Part shown: piece by piece, positions 20,088 to 20,236 of the stretch
Position numbering within the stretch: position 1 is the first letter of the stretch
Layout of the letters: every line of letters begins with the position of its first letter
Assembly (NCBI GenBank): GCA_946478935.1
Contig: CAMLEL010000005.1
Span: 1 to 20,236 of the forward strand
From: an uncultured Armatimonadota bacterium
Lineage (GTDB): Bacteria > Armatimonadota > Fimbriimonadia > Fimbriimonadales > Fimbriimonadaceae
Direction: 5' to 3'
DNA: 20,236 nucleotides
Made by a program: the position numbers and the translations under genes
The notes under the pieces: generated by a model
Told to the model about the DNA's origin: nothing
The model's input: only the letters and a program-made list of their open reading frames with translations
The model's database searches: none

Positions 20088-20236
20088 GATCCGCTCGCCC
20101 CTCCACCACCGGAGAAGCCTCCGCCCGAGAATCCTCCGCCGCTTGAGAATCCGCCACCACTGGAGTATCCGGAAGAGGAACCGCCTCCGCCCCGCCCAAA
20201 CGAGGATAGGAGGTCGATGAGGAGACGTCCAAGGCC
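20081..20236 (-). CDS. YgcG-type TPM-domain protein, C-terminal end only (partial)
   Basis: An open minus-strand frame enters from the right edge and ends with TGA at 20081-20083, giving 51 residues. It starts with a short hydrophobic stretch (RLLIDLLSSF) and continues as a Gly/Ser/Phe-rich tail with repeats of GGGFS and the end GGGGASGSW. This tail closely follows the C-terminus of YgcG-family TPM proteins, which have a signal peptide, a TPM domain, a membrane helix and then a glycine-rich end. The other domains lie beyond the window. It forms a coupled operon with the downstream TPM membrane protein. Confidence 0.82.
   Translation of the reverse strand, partial: GLGRLLIDLLSSFGRGGGGSSSGYSSGGGFSSGGGFSGGGFSGGGGASGSW

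Noticed and set aside
1..20236. CRISPR arrays, tRNA or rRNA genes, transposases, integrase sites
   Set aside because: Reading both strands I saw no regularly spaced repeats, no cloverleaf-like intergenic segment, and no mobile-element protein motifs.

Overview
The window is a gene-dense stretch of about 57% GC bacterial chromosome with conserved housekeeping genes, small membrane proteins and lineage-specific secreted proteins. I see no mobile-element genes, CRISPR array, tRNA or rRNA. The mix (large uncharacterised STN-domain exported proteins, a GYF_2-CD225 protein, a TPM/YgcG pair, a separately encoded C-terminal half of CarB) and many start sites without Shine-Dalgarno sequences suggest an Armatimonadota-like (Fimbriimonadia-like) bacterium. 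That placement is inference only; no rRNA or marker phylogeny was possible.

Layout. 1-1381: a lipoprotein cut by the left edge (minus), divergent from a SAM methyltransferase (plus). 1378-4432: an EVE-domain protein (minus), a secreted STN-domain protein with a charged repeat and a Met-Pro segment (plus), and a tRNA-dihydrouridine synthase (plus). 4429-7440: a two-helix membrane protein and a family 2 glycosyltransferase (minus), divergent from a proline dehydrogenase and a BON-domain membrane protein (plus). 7437-11018, all minus: GYF_2-CD225 protein, small Sm-like protein, homoserine dehydrogenase, RNase PH, RdgB; rph and rdgB are directly abutting. 11220-13046: class II fructose-bisphosphate aldolase (minus), divergent from a VanZ-like membrane protein (plus). 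13080-17421: two tandem paralogous large STN-domain exported proteins (plus). 17425-19146: the C-terminal half of carbamoyl-phosphate synthase large subunit as an independent gene (minus). 19410-20236: a TPM-domain membrane protein and the tail of a YgcG-type TPM protein (minus), overlapping by 7 nt.

How the genes work together. rph (tRNA 3' maturation) and rdgB (nucleotide-pool cleaning) form a coupled pair, a common bacterial pairing. hom, carB, fba and proline dehydrogenase serve core amino-acid, pyrimidine and carbon metabolism but are not grouped by pathway. The three STN proteins are probably the most lineage-specific content.

Gene-expression signals give the most interesting patterns. 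Several genes without a Shine-Dalgarno carry a TANNNT hexamer 5-7 nt (or TACAAT exactly 11 nt) before the start, as expected for leaderless or nearly leaderless transcripts, while others carry clear Shine-Dalgarno sites. Three of four convergent gene pairs overlap by exactly 4 nt through interlocked stop codons, in one case inside the loop of a perfect 11-bp hairpin. The two tandem STN genes end in an almost identical 27-bp sequence that runs past the stop codon although the proteins are otherwise strongly diverged, and the second gene is visibly more AT-rich. No intergenic stretch exceeds 300 bases; the longest (19147-19409) is described below.
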